Origin: an uncultured Eubacteriales bacterium
GTDB taxonomy: Bacteria; Bacillota; Clostridia; Lachnospirales; Lachnospiraceae
Assembly: GCA_900544525.1 (NCBI GenBank)
Contig: UQVN01000204.1
Location: 1 to 6,118 of the forward strand
Direction: 5' to 3'
DNA length: 6,118 nt
Part shown: one piece after another, positions 5,989-6,118 of the stretch
How positions within the stretch are numbered: position 1 is the stretch's first letter
How the letters are laid out: the number at the start of each line of letters is the position of its first letter
Translations under genes and position numbers: made by a program
Notes under the pieces: generated by a model
The model's database searches: none
Told to the model about the DNA's origin: nothing
The model's input: the letters and a program-made list of their open reading frames with translations, nothing else

Positions 5989-6001
5989 CAACATTCAATA
6001 A

Positions 6002-6118
6002 CTATTCTATCGAAGTATTCATTAAGGGAACATTATATACACAAAAATAAGCCATATGCACATATATCTGCATACAGCAACACATCATATTATTAAAATA
6101 TTTTTTAATGTTTAATAC
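6002..6118 (-). other. Right-edge stretch with a 38-codon open frame; probably not coding
   Basis: One minus-strand frame is open from the window edge to TAG at 6004-6002, 13 nt before the terminator-like hairpin. That is where the end of an upstream gene would be expected. Against this, the translation is rich in Met, Cys and Asn (three Cys in a row), resembles no family I know, and the DNA is low-complexity AT with short palindromes such as TATGCA/TGCATA (6055-6060 and 6071-6076). I list it only so the position is recorded. Confidence 0.15.

Larger units (their letters stand above)
5857..6001 (-). promoter_or_regulatory. Upstream region of the operon; promoter not clearly resolved
   Basis: This leader of about 145 bases is occupied almost wholly by the second composite repeat and the bidirectional hairpin. 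Only about 37 bases remain before the first ATG, with ribosome binding site GAGAGGA at 5869-5863. TATAAC at 5930-5925 lies inside the repeat, with a poor -35 candidate ATGTTA (5953-5948, spacer 17). TATAAT further out at 6037-6032 has only TGCATA as a -35 match (6060-6055), and a transcript from there would run straight into the terminator-like hairpin. I therefore do not assign a promoter. No S-box (SAM riboswitch) or T-box signature was recognised. Confidence 0.35.

Noticed and set aside
6032..6060. TATAAT with upstream TGCATA as the operon promoter
   Set aside because: The -35 match is only 3 of 6, and a transcript would meet the terminator-like hairpin within about 40 nt.
6002..6118. C-terminal end of an upstream gene on the minus strand
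   Set aside because: The 38-codon frame has odd composition and no family resemblance. Only its position before the hairpin favours it, so it is kept as a low-confidence note.

Overview
The window suggests a low-GC Firmicute, most likely a clostridial (Lachnospiraceae-type) bacterium. This rests on the AT-rich base composition, the form of the 5' end of the 16S rRNA gene (GATGAACGCTGGCGGCGTGC followed by TTAACACATGCAAG) at the left edge, strong AGGAGG ribosome binding sites, and proteins resembling Bacillus/Clostridium homologues. No taxon below that level can be claimed from the sequence alone.

Everything recognisable is transcribed leftward (minus strand). From right to left: about 120 bases at the right edge hold no convincing gene. 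A bidirectional terminator-like hairpin follows (5957-5988), then the second copy of a composite palindromic repeat (5894-5959). A compact five-gene cluster comes next (5856 to 919): M20 amidohydrolase, metN (ABC ATPase), metI (permease), metQ-like lipoprotein, and a PLP-dependent Cys/Met-metabolism enzyme. The first three genes overlap or nearly touch (4-nt overlap, then a 1-nt gap). The last two are separated by 84 and 54 nt without visible terminators, so the set reads as one operon. Downstream lie an isolated hairpin (814-849) and the first copy of the composite repeat (721-796), in the opposite orientation to the second copy. The left 600 bases are the control region of a ribosomal RNA operon. 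They hold three tandem sigma-A-type promoters, a highly structured leader, and the first ~61 bases of 16S rRNA.

The five genes make a coherent uptake-and-breakdown set. An NLPA-type ABC importer brings in a methionine-like or derivatised amino acid. An M20D amidohydrolase could remove an N-acyl group or split a small amide or peptide. A MetI/MccB-like PLP enzyme carries out gamma-replacement or elimination on a sulfur amino acid or its precursor. The binding protein has lost two asparagines that I recall as ligand contacts in E. coli MetQ. Together with the amidohydrolase, this suggests the ligand may not be free methionine. No S-box or T-box leader was recognised upstream of the cluster.

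The items most worth a second look are the inverted pair of composite palindromic repeats bracketing the operon, the altered ligand pocket of the MetQ-like protein, and the series of GAAA-capped hairpins in the rRNA leader.
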